Positions 12,501 through 36,079 of a stretch of DNA of 64,000 nt are shown piece after piece. Source of the stretch: Antennarius striatus. Its lineage: Eukaryota > Chordata > Actinopteri > Lophiiformes > Antennariidae. Below the pieces are notes generated by a model, which did no database searches, was not told where the DNA came from, and saw nothing but the letters and a program-made list of their open reading frames with translations. The position numbers and the translations under genes are program-made. The stretch is from contig NC_090785.1 of assembly GCF_040054535.1 (NCBI RefSeq), positions 10,082,501-10,146,500 of the forward strand, read 5' to 3'. Every line of letters begins with the position of its first letter. Position 1 is the first letter of the stretch.

Positions 12501-13561
12501 TCCAGAGCACTGCCGAGGCACCCTTGAGCAAGGTGCCGTCCCCTTTTCAAACTGCTCATTTGAGGCACACCAAGAAGGAGCTGCCTGCCACTCTACCTCC
12601 CTTGCATGCCTACAGGCCCCCCTGTGTGTGGTGTGTGTATTACAGGGGCCTGTACACACTAATATGCATGCATGTGATTTGATTTGATTGACTAACAAAA
12701 ACTAGAGTGTGTGTTCTTAATTTCCCTTCAGGGATTATAACAGTGTATTAAATTAAAATATTTATTTAAAGATGTTTCTGAATTTCAGCTAATGTTTTTA
12801 ATTGCACAACGTACAAATTTTAATCGACTCTCTTTTGAGCTGCTTTTTTTTTTACTGAAATCAGAAAATATTGATCCATGGGTATTGATTCAATTTGTTT
12901 AAACCATGACTCCCTGAAAACGCATATGACACAAAAAGAATTATTAACTTCCCACTCTATCTACTAACCAATCTACGACAAAACAGGGAAAGGTTTTTGA
13001 CTTGTTGTAGAAGATCACACCCTCACTCTTGTGGTGCGTAACTCAGGAACCTCAGACAGCTCCTGTGCTGCTTTCAGTGCCAAATAAAGTCTAAACTAAG
13101 CTCATCTTGGATGACAGAGTCCGGTTCCTTCTACTAGAACCCATTTGGGACGCATAAAAAGAGAATATGCATAGTAATGGTCAGTTTAAACCACGTGCGT
13201 CATGAGAGCCATGGCACAAAACGGTCGGTGTGACGTGTTGTCTTTCAACTATATGTTTAAGTATTAAAAAAACAAATTCCATGTGTGGTGTACTTACAAT
13301 TATTGCCTGCATAATATACAACATAGTATTAAACTACTAATAAAGTAAACCCATCAGTTAACTACATTATTTGCCGCGTAAAGCCCGCAGAAACGGGTAT
13401 TATATTACATTAACACCCCGAGAGTAAGTGATTAAAAGCCCATACGCAAAGTAGAAGCACCTGTATCCCGTCCCGTCCCAATCCAGGGTGGTAAAAAGGT
13501 TTTACTCACTTGCCACGACGAGAACAAGGAGGGCCACCGCTGTTTTCACCGGGGCTGCCAT
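2381..13561 (-). CDS. Neuronal nicotinic acetylcholine receptor non-alpha subunit (beta2/beta5 type)
   Basis: A subunit of a pentameric acetylcholine-gated cation channel in neuronal membranes. Six coding exons on the minus strand: 13510-13561, 5681-5826, 5521-5565, 5275-5384, 2859-3846 and 2381-2536. They sum to 1497 nt (498 residues plus stop). The 146, 45 and 110-nt exons have the classic nAChR sizes. Exon 1 gives a hydrophobic signal peptide ([19 protein letters not shown]). The Cys-loop runs from C151 to C165. M1 is near 231-253, M2 near 261-280 ([17 protein letters not shown]), M3 near 295-315 and M4 in the last exon (about 456-478). There is no vicinal Cys pair before M1, so it is a non-alpha subunit. 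The M3-M4 loop is serine-rich. Against mammalian beta2 and beta4, it resembles beta2 in most transmembrane parts. The C-terminus and loop recall fish non-alpha-3/CHRNB5 subunits, so paralogue identity is uncertain. The family is certain. Confidence 0.93.
5831..5861. repeat. (CA)n tract abutting the nAChR exon 2 acceptor
   Basis: A CA-rich tract on the plus strand, read as (TG)n in the transcript, lies directly upstream of the exon 2 splice acceptor at 5827-5828. It replaces most of the pyrimidine tract. A G run follows at 5863-5872 on the plus strand. Confidence 0.8.
6504..6593. repeat. (GTA/TAG)n trinucleotide microsatellite
   Basis: About 90 bp of almost pure TAG repeat with single interruptions. 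The valine-rich frame it produces on the plus strand is an artefact of the repeat. Confidence 0.95.
6755..6795. repeat. Near-perfect 20-bp palindrome
   Basis: The left arm 6755-6774 and right arm 6776-6795 pair at 19 of 20 positions around a single base. It could extrude as a cruciform or fold as an RNA hairpin. Confidence 0.85.
7094..7312. repeat. Minisatellite based on AACCACTGCATTAACCACTG
   Basis: Tandem, partly degenerate copies of a unit of roughly 36 bp, itself built from shorter AACCACTG/AACCATTA modules. The frame read across it on the minus strand is repetitive and not a gene. Confidence 0.9.
7640..8100. repeat. Repeat containing long inverted arms
   Basis: Contains a 120-bp imperfect hairpin (7752-7871) and a 12-bp inverted repeat (7920-7931 and 7942-7953). 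It also carries an AAGGCAGTCAG...ACTGCAACATCC motif near 7652 that recurs near 55470. This suggests a degenerate interspersed repeat, but I cannot name the family or fix its edges. Confidence 0.45.
8527..8564. repeat. (CA)n microsatellite
   Basis: About 38 bp of CA with one CG interruption. Confidence 0.9.
9174..9275. mobile_element. Mariner-like MITE fragment (TATAAGGCGCACC type)
   Basis: Starts at TACAGTATTTTCTGCACTAT, followed by ATAAGGCGCACC and then the inverted GTGCGCCTTATA at 9235-9246. This arrangement is familiar from small Tc1/mariner-type elements dispersed in fish genomes. The right boundary is not clear. The 60-codon frame just downstream (9304-9486) shows no recognisable domain. 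Confidence 0.5.
12369..12690 (+). mobile_element. tRNA-derived SINE
   Basis: The head contains a Pol III A box (TGGCTCAGTGGT) and B box (GGTTCGATTCC) about 50 bp apart, followed by an A run. A tRNA-unrelated body follows, with GAGCACTGCCGAGGCACC and AAGGTGCC motifs. It ends in a TTTGATTTGATT-type tail. The head does not fold as a complete tRNA, so this is a SINE and not a tRNA gene. It lies in nAChR intron 1 on the antisense strand. Confidence 0.7.
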
Positions 13562-14060
13562 CGCGTCCTCCCCTCCAGTGCGACAGATACACAAAAACTT
13601 ACTATTGAAAGGGGCTTTCCTCTTCTCGGTCCGCAATGTGAAGCAAGTTCAGAGTGAAACGAAAAGAAGAAAAAAAAAAAGTTTCGCTGGATTATAGTGG
13701 CTTCATTTCAGGGGACTCCTCAAGCAAAGGTCTGGAGTAGCAGTCTGGACACTGGAGAGGAGCCCTGCCTGCAGTCTGCGCCCCCAGATGAGGAGGTTGG
13801 ACGCGTTCTGCCAGTGCGCACCGACTCCACCGACGGTCCTGGAGCAGTGATTGCGCGCAGCGGAAACCGTCGGTTCTTGAGGAGAAAGTCCCCCCCCAGA
13901 TTTTCTTGGGATACACAAACGTCTTTCTCGGAAATATTTACCAGTAGCTACTGGGAATACGCCAGTCCGGTTATCGCCAAGTCGATCATTCAGATAAAAG
14001 ATTTAAGCGCCCCGGTTGTTATCCCCCTGCCCGCCCAGTGCGCTTCCCCCCTTCGGGCGT
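13440..14060 (-). promoter_or_regulatory. CpG-rich promoter region of the nAChR gene
   Basis: GC- and CpG-rich DNA surrounds and precedes exon 1 of the receptor, in contrast to the AT-rich flanks. No clear TATA box can be assigned. A 154-codon plus-strand frame (13697-14161) overlaps it and is discussed as a weak finding. The call is inferred from base composition and position. Confidence 0.45.
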
Positions 14061-17000
14061 CTGTTTTACTTTATGCAGTGTTGATGGACGCAGTTTGTCA
14101 TGACAACAGTCAGGAAGCGATAAAAAAAAAAGCCATCAACACTTATGTGAAAGAGGTTTAATAACGAGCAACGATCCAAATCAAACATATCATTAACCAA
14201 TTAAAAGAAAATCCCCTGATTGAACATTTAGTTTTAATTAAACCTGATTGTGTGAAACTTGGAAGCCAGCCAACACGATTTCGTCCAACTAAAACTACAA
14301 AAGGTAAATGTTATCTATAATTAGAAGATAAAATACTTAAGCTCCAAAGTTGTGCGGAAGAAGGTCTTTCTATCAGCCAATCAGTAAAGCCCTGGTTATG
14401 TGCATTAAACAGACATGATGAGGAGTTTGATGGGGAGTGTTCACATTCTGGGAGGGAAGGATTAGAAAGTGGGGGGTCATAGTACACCTAGCATGAAATA
14501 TTTAAGACTTGGCAGCCTGCCAGTTGGGATAAAACATATTTACTGTATTTATCTATTATTGAAAGCATTACCACAGGGAGGTCAAAGGTTAGCTTAAGGG
14601 CGCCAGTGGAGCTGGACAATAATGGAACTTTGCTTAAGGATGCTTCAGCAGCAGAATCCCGAAGACTGTCAGTTATTTAAGTTCATCATGTCAAAAAAAC
14701 GGACAAAAAGAAACAATAATGGTCAGTTAAATATGGACCTGCAAATCCAGTCATTTCCTGTCTGAAGAAAGCCTGCAGGCTTCCTCACGCCACACTCAGC
14801 ATGGCGGTATTTTATATCGCTGGAGGTGTGAGTAAAGGAGGAGAGAGGAGGAAGATATGTGCTTGATGGTCCTTCAGAAATGACAAGCACACAAGGATGA
14901 TGGTTAAATGTCCAGAAGCTGCACGTTATGGCATCAGGTTGTGAAGAAGGTTATTTAATCACCATCATCGGTAAGTCAGACAGTCAATCAGTTAGTCAGT
15001 TCATCTGGGTCGTCCTCTGCCAAGCTGTTCCCAACCTGTTTTAATACCAAACTGAACAAAGCTAAGATAAACTGCACTAAGATACGATGAGGTAAAGCAA
15101 GAAAATCTAAGCTAAGGTAAACCAACCTAAGATAAGATGATGTACTAGAACTCTATAGCAAGGTGGGTCTTGTCCATACTGTGTGACCTGCTCTACTTCT
15201 GAGACTCCCCATTAAGATAAGAGCAAGTAAACTATGAGGGGGTAAACCTCTGCTAACAACTAGCTTTAGCCTCACTGACAGCGTTCCAGGGAGGAGGACA
15301 AGCAATGCAACTATCTTTACAACAAATATCATGTAAGACTCTTCAATCGTGCAGTACAGGAAGTTACAGGAAGCCACCTGTCACCTGACCTTAGCCTCCC
15401 TCCTTTACACAACTTTTTCATGTTCCATAGATTAATGCACACACGGGGCATTAAAGTAGCTCTTTGCCAAATGCAACCAGATTGTATTACCCTGCCATCA
15501 TTCCTCATTACAGACACGCTTTAGGAACATGTGGGCGTCTGAATCCCAAAATCCCCACCCGTCTCTCCTTATGAGCATTATCTCTGTGTCCTAAAAGCAA
15601 TGGAGAGCAGCACTGGGAGGCCAAATTCAATCAGAGCTACTTAGAGCCCACTGTAGGGTCTGGTACTGTTCTGTAAAGCAGCCAGACTGCCAGCAAACTC
15701 ACACACACACACAGAATAACATGTACGTATGCAGACCTTGATGTAAAAATGATAACTGGGGTCTGCCAGATTATTCATTTTACTTCCATCACATGTTAAC
15801 ATGTTTTCATTAAAATACTTATAAGAACTACATTTGTCCCTACATCAATCTGCACAGGTCTCGATATGCAAATGTCTAACTATCAATGACCACCTTACAA
15901 AATGCATGGCCTCAGGAGTGAGACAGAAGTGTGCATTGGATCATTCATTTAAAAATGGAAAAAACAACAGTACCTTGCATCATCCTAACTCCAGTGTTCA
16001 GGGTAATTTAACCCAAATTTAGTGTTACATTATTAAAGGTTCTAACAATGTCAACTCTATAGTAACACAACCTGATGGTTCCATGATGTTAATGCTGCTG
16101 TAAAGTCCTCGCCATCTCTTCCGTCCATCTGATGTGACATGAAGGTGGCGTCAGAAGCAGTAATGCTCTTCCACCAGAGCTCTACTTTACTTCGACTTCA
16201 CTAAACGTCAGGGTGGATCAAGCAAAAGTGAAAAGACTTGTTGCAGTCTAAGGGACATGTGTGTCAAGACAGATAAGTTTTATCCATGTAGTCCTGTATC
16301 ACATATTTGCCATAAGGGTTTTACAATCTGTACGGCATGCAGTACAACATGATCTACTAGTTTTACACAGATGATATCTTGAATTTAAATATCTGTATTA
16401 GTACTTAACAGATGGTTGAGGGGAAATTTTTATATAAAATAATTATAATAAAATAAAATATAATAAAATATAATAAAAAAAATCACTTCAAAAGAAAGCC
16501 TCATTTGTGTTCTGAAAAACTACAGTTCAGAAATATCAAAGATCATATGATGCATCGATCAGTCATCAGTTGAATCATTCATTATACCAATCAGTATCCG
16601 ATATCTACCAGAGCCAAAGCGCGCTGCCATCATAACATAATTATGCATTTTACCATGTGCTTATGTAGTATACAGTATATCCTGTAACACACACTCCCTG
16701 GGGTTTGAGCAACGTTACAAAATCTGCATTCATTTTGTAAAGGCTGGTTCAAAATATTTTGTATCATTTAAGAAGATTCTTATTTTACACCCCCTCACCA
16801 GATGTTTCCTCTCTCATCTAACAGAACACCCAGTCACAAAAAGTATGCCCTGCAGGGGTAATTCCTGCGCTGCCAAAACCATAAGTTCACATCACAAGAG
16901 GACATTTCTGACAGCATGTCTGTCATGATTGGCCATTTTCCTGATATAAGCAGCATCATTACAAAATGTGGATGTATGCATTTCATTATCTGTCTTTATC

Positions 17001-18989
17001 TCCCTCTAATCTTCTTGTTGCACTTTTATTCTCCTCATGATCACTGCTGGGCATTGCAGTCTTTATTCTTGATATACTCTTGATTCTTCTTCAATTCCTG
17101 TTCTACTCATGTGGTCCATGCCTTCTTTCACCACCTGTTATCTTTCTTATTCTTCTTGAGCCTTACCCCGTTGCTACACTTTTATCCCTTTTAAACCAGA
17201 TTCATGAATCCCAGTTGAGCTCAATCTCATTACAGTAAATGTTGTGACAAAGTCCATCCATTCCGAACATGCCTCCCTGACTCCCTGTAAGTGTTCCTCA
17301 TCCTGCCTCAGCTGGTTTTCTGTAAAGTTAAGAAGGGAAAGGGAGTCTGCCAGAGTCACAGCTTTACCCCTAAATCATTTGACAGTCTAGGAAATTAGGG
17401 AATGGGAGAACTCTGTGCTTATATCAACACAGCTGGATTAAGTGTTCACACTGCAAAACATTAGACCCTTTGCAACATTCTTGTGATGTTGAAAATCCAC
17501 CTCAAAGCAAACAATTTCAGCTTTTCTTATACGCAGGTCGATCAAAACGTGAATGATCTTATGGGGCTCTGGCTCTGCAGGGTGGTGCCTTCATGCACGG
17601 CTGTACCACGTCTGTGGCAGCCCTCTCCACATAAAACTTCTCATGTCATCTCCACTCGAGGCCAAGAAGATTCAACACTGCACATAATCCAGAGGCAACA
17701 ACAATCTGACAGCCTGGGACCCCGCAGACATGCTCTGTCGAAAAGTTAATATGACAACATTACACAATCCAGCATGTTTCTGCGACACAGTCACGTTTCT
17801 CCGCTCGGAGACGAGTGAGGAAGATACAGAAGACTCTGAAATTCACTGAGATTGATGTGCAACAGCGAATTTTACTTGCATAAACTTTTGAAATTAACAC
17901 AAAAAAGAAAAACATTCAGAGATTATGTTTTTAATTAGTGCAGTAATGTGTAGGATATTTCTAATTTGGTTATTGACTTTATTTAGGAGGAAAGAATAAT
18001 TGATCATGAATTATATCACATTATAATGACCTGGAAGCTTTAGGGATTTATTTATTTTTGCCAGTTTCCATCTTACATACCTGCTGTCTCAAGTTGTAAA
18101 AGAAACCTTTAAAAGCCATAAAATGGCAGCAAAAAGGCATGCGTGGTGGTGATGGTAACAACCTAAAACACTGTGAGAAAAAGGTACTTTGGCTAAAGGG
18201 ATCTGTTCACATTTAGACAAAAAAAATTTTTTTTTAGGAAAAAACTGAGTGTCCATGTTTTCAGATGATCACTATAAAGTAATTCCTCCTGTTAACTCCA
18301 GCACGTAGTTCAGTGATTAGCACACAATTTCATTGAATTCATTTATTTGCTTTGTCTGTAAGAAGAATACACAATGAAACAAAATAAAAATAATAATAAT
18401 AATGAGTAGATCATAGCCTCAGTGTTTGATTTGACTGATAAAAGCTCACATGAGGGAGGTTTGAGCTGTGTCTTACTCAAAGACGCAGGTGTGACTTCAC
18501 AGTTCATAAATACATGTGGACATGGACATAAATAATAAAATGCTCTATAATATAACTCTTCCCCTGGAATGACTCTTTAAGTCTCAGCACTTAACCTTTT
18601 GGGAGCAGTGAACCAAAGCCTCCTATAAGTGTCTGTGTAGGCTCCCAGTTATCCAGGTCATGGTTATCCAAAGCTGTTTTAAATCAATCCACTGGCCTGA
18701 GCCTGGTCCAGAGCAGCAGAACCATGAGCCGGCCTGTACCAGCTTTAACTGCAGGCTTCATCAGAGCAGAAGGTTTAAGCCGACTCTCAAGCACTGACAG
18801 AGTCCAGACTTATGATGTTGTTCAGGAATTTATTTCTGAGGTGAGTCGTGCCAAGGGTAATTGTTTCTGTTTTGTTGATAAAATTAATTTAAAAAAAAAA
18901 AATTCCACTATCAACTGTATTAATCCCCGAAGGGAAATTAAGTTTGCTTCATGCTTTATTTTAATTAATTTAGGTCTATATAGAACTGT

Positions 18990-19341
18990 TAGGGCAGTAC
19001 GATGGCACAGTGGGTAACGCTGTCGTCGCACAGCAAAGCGGTTCCCAGTTTCGAGTCCCACTCTGTGTGAAGTTTGCATGTTCTGTGTTTGCGTGGGTTC
19101 TGTCCAGGTTCTCCAGCTTCCTCCCACGTCCAAAAACATGCAGCTTAGGTGAATTGATGACACCAAAGTGCCCATTGCTGTTAGTGTCGTGTGCATAGTT
19201 GCTTTTTTGCATGTGGCTCCCAGGTGCACTGGCATCGCGCCCGGAGTGTACCTTGCCCCACGCTCCCAGTCGGCTGGGATAGGCTCCAACTCCCTGTGAC
19301 AGTGGACGAAGATGAAAATGAATGAATGAATGAATGAATGA
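18990..19341 (+). mobile_element. tRNA-derived fish SINE, near full length
   Basis: The head has an A-box-like TGGCACAGTGGGTAACGC and a B-box-like GTTTCGAGTCCC. The body has GTTTGCATGTTCTGTG, GGTTCTCCAGCTTCCTCCCA and GGGATAGGCTCCAACTCCC. The tail is (GAAT)n. Related copies occur at 32985-33123, 41202-41330, 55984-56309 and 61996-62120. Confidence 0.75.
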
Positions 19342-19576
19342 ACAATATATCTTTTACTTTTGCCTGCTGTCATTGGTTGACAGAACTGACTCCAAACCAT
19401 TGCATTAACCAATCTTGAATTTTTTAAAATTAATGCTCAGTCAACCCAAACGTGGTTGAAAAAAAGGTATCGGAGGTTTACAGCCTCTTGTCTCCAGTTA
19501 CAAACCTGTATGGTTCTTGTAGGATCAGCCTAGCTGGCAGCGCAGCATAAGGAATAAGATGTGAAGTGATTATCTA

Positions 19577-19660
19577 GGGCAGAACATGCTCTGTTGTTGG
19601 ACATGATCCTATGGAATAGGGCAGAACATGCTCTGTTGTTGGACATGATCCTGTGGAATA
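19577..19660. repeat. 42-bp tandem duplication
   Basis: Two head-to-tail copies (19577-19618 and 19619-19660) differing at one position. The unit begins GGGCAGAACATGCTCTGTTG. Confidence 0.9.
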
Positions 19661-21624
19661 GGTCAGAGCTGTAGCTTGAAAAGGTTGCTGCTGCAGTCCA
19701 AAGGCAACATGGCAGACTTACGGTACTCAGTGCATTTGTCCTCTGGTTTGTTCTCCTATTTATGGTTACAGATGACGTTCTTTTCCTTATTGTACTGTCA
19801 TGACAGTGAGCTTTACATAAATACTGTATATTACTATCTAAATTCATATGGTAAATGTACTGGACCATTTACCATATGTCTCATCTGACTGGTGATTCAG
19901 AATACTTCTACAACAGCAGCGACTACAAGGAAAGTAACATTCATTTACATTTGTTTATTTTGGATGGACTGTTTTCATGAAACCAGATGGAGAATCGTGG
20001 GACACTTCTGAAAATTTACTGTATATACTTAGACTAAAATCCTCATCAAATGGTCAATAGAGCAGGGATATACCAGGCAAAATAACTTATTTTTTTAAGG
20101 AAATGTAAATAGGTCTGATAGTGACATGGAAATAAATCTGGATTTAGCTCATGTTGCAACAGTAGCGGAGACCAAGTGTTTTGCTTCTACTTTTGCAGCA
20201 GCAAAACTAGAAGAAGCAAAAGTTGTAGCATATGTCTACCTGGCCATTGGGTATGCATCTTATCAGAAAAGGAAACAACAGAGACATAATATTCTCTCAA
20301 ATATCACTCAAATTGTTTCCCTTGTTGAGTCATAGTTTGATTTGAGCTACATTACATAAAGGGCATTTGTAGCCAGCTTGACCTTTATTGCTGAAGTGGG
20401 ACCAATGGACTTGTCTTAGGGAAAATATATAGATGTAGAATATAGAATAGCTATGTTCATACATTCTTTTTGCAGGCACATAAAATAAATCTGGTGTACA
20501 TATTGTGTGTTGCGTTTATAGTACCCAAACACCATATAATACCCAAACATACGTTATCTCTTTGGAGTCTTTGTGTATCCTATTATAAGCTCAACTGGTT
20601 ACACTGACTTGTTTTCCCAACCCTCTCTGATACATAAAGGATTTCTTTTCACTTTGCATCTTTCAATGCAAACAGCGTTGGAACTGTTGTTAAAATAGAG
20701 CAATAAATAGTATTTCTATGGCCCAATCTGCCACATGCACATGGGCCCATCGACCTCCGCCCTGGAGCAAGTGGCTTCCTCTCATGTGAGCCAGCTGGCA
20801 TCAGACGTGTTTCTCAGGCTGGATAATGAACTATTAAATCAGTGAAGAAAACTGATGTAACACCGTAACCGTGGAGGCTGGGAAATGGCAACCAGTAGAT
20901 CAGAGAAGGAATAAGATTCGGAGACTATAAATATGTCACCAATGTCACTGATCTCAGAATATATTTGGATCACATTCATGCAGTTTGTTGTTTTACTTCT
21001 ATCAGAATATTTTGTTCAAAATATTGTGTTACTTTCTATTCACCTTCTGAACTGAAATTCACTTTAAAACAGATCAGTGAAGATGTAAATTTGATTTTTT
21101 TTTTTTAAAGTATCAGTAATTTGAATTAACTATCATGTTTTTCTGGTATTGTTTTGCACACAACCATGTCCAGCTAACATTGCCTTAACCCAGAAATGTA
21201 AAAAGCTAGATCCACAATACTCTTGAGTATTTATTAGCATTTAATGTGGATTTTATCACAGAATGATTAGAAAGATATGTGACAAAGTACAGACAAAGAT
21301 AACAGATCAGAAGATTGATAGATCAACAGCTGGACAATCCACACACTCCACATTCACAGTTCTTTCTCATTTGCTCCTTTTGTTTTCCTCCTTCTGCAAC
21401 GTTCTCTCACACAAACACATCGTGTTCCATGTGTGACAGTGGCGGCTGTTGACGGATCAGAACATGATGACACAGCGAGCAGCCACCGAGCATGCAAAGG
21501 GGGAAATCCCAATGAAACACTTCAGTCAAGGAGATGAGCGAGGGACAGCTGGCCCTGCTGACTGCTCACATTCAACCCACACACTGCATGACTGGGGAGC
21601 AGCACAGATACTAAAGGACCGGAA

Positions 21625-21626
<2 letters not shown>

Positions 21627-21699
<73 letters not shown>
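21627..21699. repeat. (GT)n microsatellite
   Basis: About 73 bp of uninterrupted GT. A shorter CA tract follows at about 21818-21840, giving an inverted dinucleotide pair. Confidence 0.95.
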
Positions 21700-21700
<1 letters not shown>

Positions 21701-24700
21701 CTGTGACTGTGAATATTAGTCAAGCAGGCAGAGCTCACTGTGCCCTCACCTTCTTTTTATATATGAGCAGGATGGAGAATCCATGTACCCTGTCAGCTCA
21801 AGACAGTGTGTACAACACACACACACACACACACACACAAAAGCTTTGCACATTAAAAGTGTGGACTGCCTGAAGGAGAGCAGTGGAGACAGCTGAAGTG
21901 TAAAAGCGTCTCTTCTCAAGCATCATTGAAAGTACAGAAGATAAGAGTATAAAATTGAATGCATAAAAGATTCCTTTAATTAGATATTTAATATATAATA
22001 GTGGGTGTGATGCCCTGTGGTTAAAAAGGGATACAATGATCTGGAATAGCGTTCTGGTGCCTCATGTCATTCCATTTGCCATTTTGTTTTACTTTGATAA
22101 GCTGGAAACTAGTCACAGAAATACAAAAATCTTAGTGAGGTGGATAACTGGACACAATCCCAGGCTCCGTTTCCACACAAACAAAAAAAAGTTGCAAAAG
22201 CTGTAGTTGTAATCAGTAGAGAAAGAATGCATGAAATGCATACATTCAGCATGTGGTGGAAGGTATTTGTCTCTCTGTAATTTTTTGTTCGGCTACATTT
22301 ACGAATGGAGAAATTCCTGCTCTTATTCATATAAAAGTTCTTCCTCTCTCCTTCAGTTTGACCTGCATCTGACTGACTTGTATGTACTCCTCTTCCTCAC
22401 TGTTACTGTAAGACAATCTGTGTGGAACATGTCATCAGTCCAGGCCCAGCCTGAGGACAGGACAGTCAGTCACACAACTGACTGGAGTGTAACTAACAAG
22501 CCAAAGGGGAAGACAGTGATGTTAAATTGTTGGGACTCTTCTTGAGCAGCTAAAGTGATACTCCTAGTGGTACAGGGCAAGTTTAGATGTTAAGACATGA
22601 AAAAATGTTTAATGTAAAGATGGCCTCACCTGCCTTCAAGCACTGGGCAACCTCTCATGTCATATAACCCTAGTTATAAACATGAGGGATGGCCAAAGGC
22701 AGAAAGAAAACAGTAACAAGACACACATTGTTTGTACCCCAAATTGAGTAACTGCACATACATTTTAAGGCAGGAATCCCATATAACTTCCATTTGACTG
22801 CTTTGCAGCAAGAACAGGTAAAGCAGTGGGTGGTGATCACAACAGAGGCAAAGGAAGTGAAGGGTAAACATGAAGATGCATGACTAAAAGGAGAGAGAAA
22901 GAATGGTGAGGCAGGCGAGACTAGAACAAGAGAGAACAGAGTAAACAAAGGAGAACACATGAGGAAAGGGCAGAAGTGGTAGGAGGGGAAGAAGAGCAGA
23001 GGCAATATACAAGCAGAAAAGGGGTGGAGAATAAGTAGAACAGAGGAAAGGTGAGAGTAGTGGAAATGGTGGGAGATCAGGATGGATGGGAGTCATGTCA
23101 AAGTAGAATCTGACAAGTATGGAGCAAGAATAGCTCCTAACAATGTAAAGAATATGAAAACTGTCCTCAGGTTCGTGTTTCTTCACCAGCACATTCTTAA
23201 TAAGCATCTGTGAATTAATGGCATTTGTGTTCCCTGCGCCTCAAGGAGCTCCATGCCATTTGTACTGTAAAGCTGAGAGATGCATTTTGGAATTGTAGCT
23301 GCTCTAGAAACATGCACTTTAAGAGTTTCTGTTCTCTAAACCAACATAAGGCCAAAGACCAGTCAACTGTGTGCAGTCAGCAAAACACACACTGCTGCAA
23401 AACAAGGCAGAACAGCCTGGTTTCTTGTCTGACTGCCAAATGCACACACATTAATTTTGATTGATGGGTTAGAAATAAAACTGTTATCACAATTTTTGAT
23501 AAGCTGTTGTGACATTACACTGCAGATTCAGATTAGATGTTTTATTTTGGTAACAAAGTGCACTGAAAGAGATTACACAGATTTACATGCAGGTAAATGA
23601 GCTTTTGCAATTTTTAGCTCTCTGGTCTGCTTGACAGAATGCAGCACGCAGCCTTGGTGGAGCTACATACTATTCAACTATCCTTCAATGACATTATAAT
23701 TATTGATCTGAAAAACCTCAAGTTGTTGTGAGGTGGGTGGAACAAAGAACAATAAAACTGCTTCCTGGTCAGCCAACCTCAACACCCTGTGTAAAAACTA
23801 ACAATTTTTTTTTTTTTAACTCAAACACTCTTACTGTACTTTTAACAGGATCAGCCTTATTTTGAAACTGCAACATTCTGCAATGTAAAAGAAAAGTTAA
23901 CGGCATTGCCTCCACCTACAAACCGAAGAATACGTTCTATATTTAAAAAAACAAAAACAAAGTGGCGCTAAGTGGCAAGTTCACAACCGGATCCACGGAG
24001 CTGCAGCACCACCTGGTGGCAGCAGAAGGCATTGCATCTCCAGCCCAAAAAAGTCGACGCACCCAAAACCCGTGAAATGTTTATTAATAAACATATCTAC
24101 AAGGACTATACGGTAAGTTTATAAAATACAACATTCAAAACGTTTGTATCAAGCTTTTTATTTGGTATACAGATATTCATAGATTTATACAGTATATATA
24201 CTGTAGATATGTATATGTAACACATGTGCCACTGCAAAGTCACAGACAAACTTATTTTTTCTAACAAAAAACGGAAAAGAAAAAGTATATAATGTGCTTA
24301 ATTTCAAAGAAGTGCTGTGAAGCGCTTGTAATGAATTATGACCAAAAGAGGAATGATGAGGTAACTGCCAGGCATGAAAACAATCACTTATAACAGTTGA
24401 ATAATAATATCAGTAATAATGATAATAATGATGATAACTAATAATAATAATAAAATAATAATTCTTCAAACAGGCAACTGAGTATAGTGGCAACATGGAC
24501 CCTTAGTGTCAAACCAGAGAAAAGCATTTAAGTCTATAACATACATACACACACAGTATGCATACAGACAGACAGTGCATCATAAATGTACAAACAGGAA
24601 GTCAGTCATCTATGAAAGAAAAAAATCGGATATTGTTCCCACATCTCTGATACATAACAGAAACTCACCTAAAAATCTCTCACTCACACACACACAGAAA

Positions 24701-25301
24701 CATATGATCATGTACCACAGTCCAGCATTACAGGGCTGAGACATTTGTTGTGCATGTAGATGTAGACACAAACACACACCACAGCAAAAGAAGTGGTCGG
24801 GCAGGGTGCACTTAACCAACAGGTGAAAGGACATGCCTTCATGTGAACAGGCAACACTGATGGACAAAAAAAGTATAACGACTGGGGAACAGGGAATCTG
24901 ATGAAGAACATATAAAAAAAAGAAAAGAACCAGAAAGAGCATGTCTCCTCCTAGGTTGCGCAAAATATTGCACCGTGATCAGGAAACACCTCAAAATCTG
25001 ATCACCTTTCCGCCCAGGACCCTTTCTCTACAAAATTTAACTGAAATAATTTGAGAACATCCTGACATTTTCCACTGACAGACAAACATATAGAGAAAAC
25101 AACAATGAAAACATCCTTGGTGGAGGTAATAAAAAAAACAAAACTGAAAAGGTAACAGAGTGGGAAGTTCCCCACAAAGACAAGGGAGTGGTGCGTGCGT
25201 GTGTGTGTGTGTGTGAACACGTACATGCACATCACTATATCAGGAGGATGTAGTGTGAGACAAGTTTCAAAGACAATTTGGAGTGTCTGGCTCCATCACG
25301 A

Positions 25302-36079
<10,778 letters not shown>

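Larger units (their letters stand above)
5862..13509 (-). other. Intron 1 of the nAChR gene
   Basis: About 7.7 kb between the signal-peptide exon and exon 2. It holds a (TAG)n microsatellite, a near-perfect palindrome, a minisatellite, a 120-bp imperfect hairpin, a CA repeat, a mariner-like fragment and a tRNA-derived SINE, each listed separately. No additional exon was recognised on either strand. Confidence 0.75.
14162..24000. other. Gene-poor interval between the nAChR gene and rnf38
   Basis: About 10 kb with no exon I can support. It holds a SINE (18990-19341), a 42-bp tandem duplication (19577-19660), a long GT microsatellite (21627-21699) with a CA tract near 21818, and scattered low-complexity A/T runs. 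Short frames (for example 20126-20335 and 22231-22545) have no recognisable domain. Confidence 0.6.

Noticed and set aside
18822-19412. 196-codon minus-strand frame
   Set aside because: It runs antisense through the SINE at 18990-19341 and has no recognisable domain.
21449-21873. Cys/Val and Thr/His repeat proteins
   Set aside because: Translations of GT/CA microsatellites. The same applies near 25302-25816, 57122-57443 and 61987-62296.
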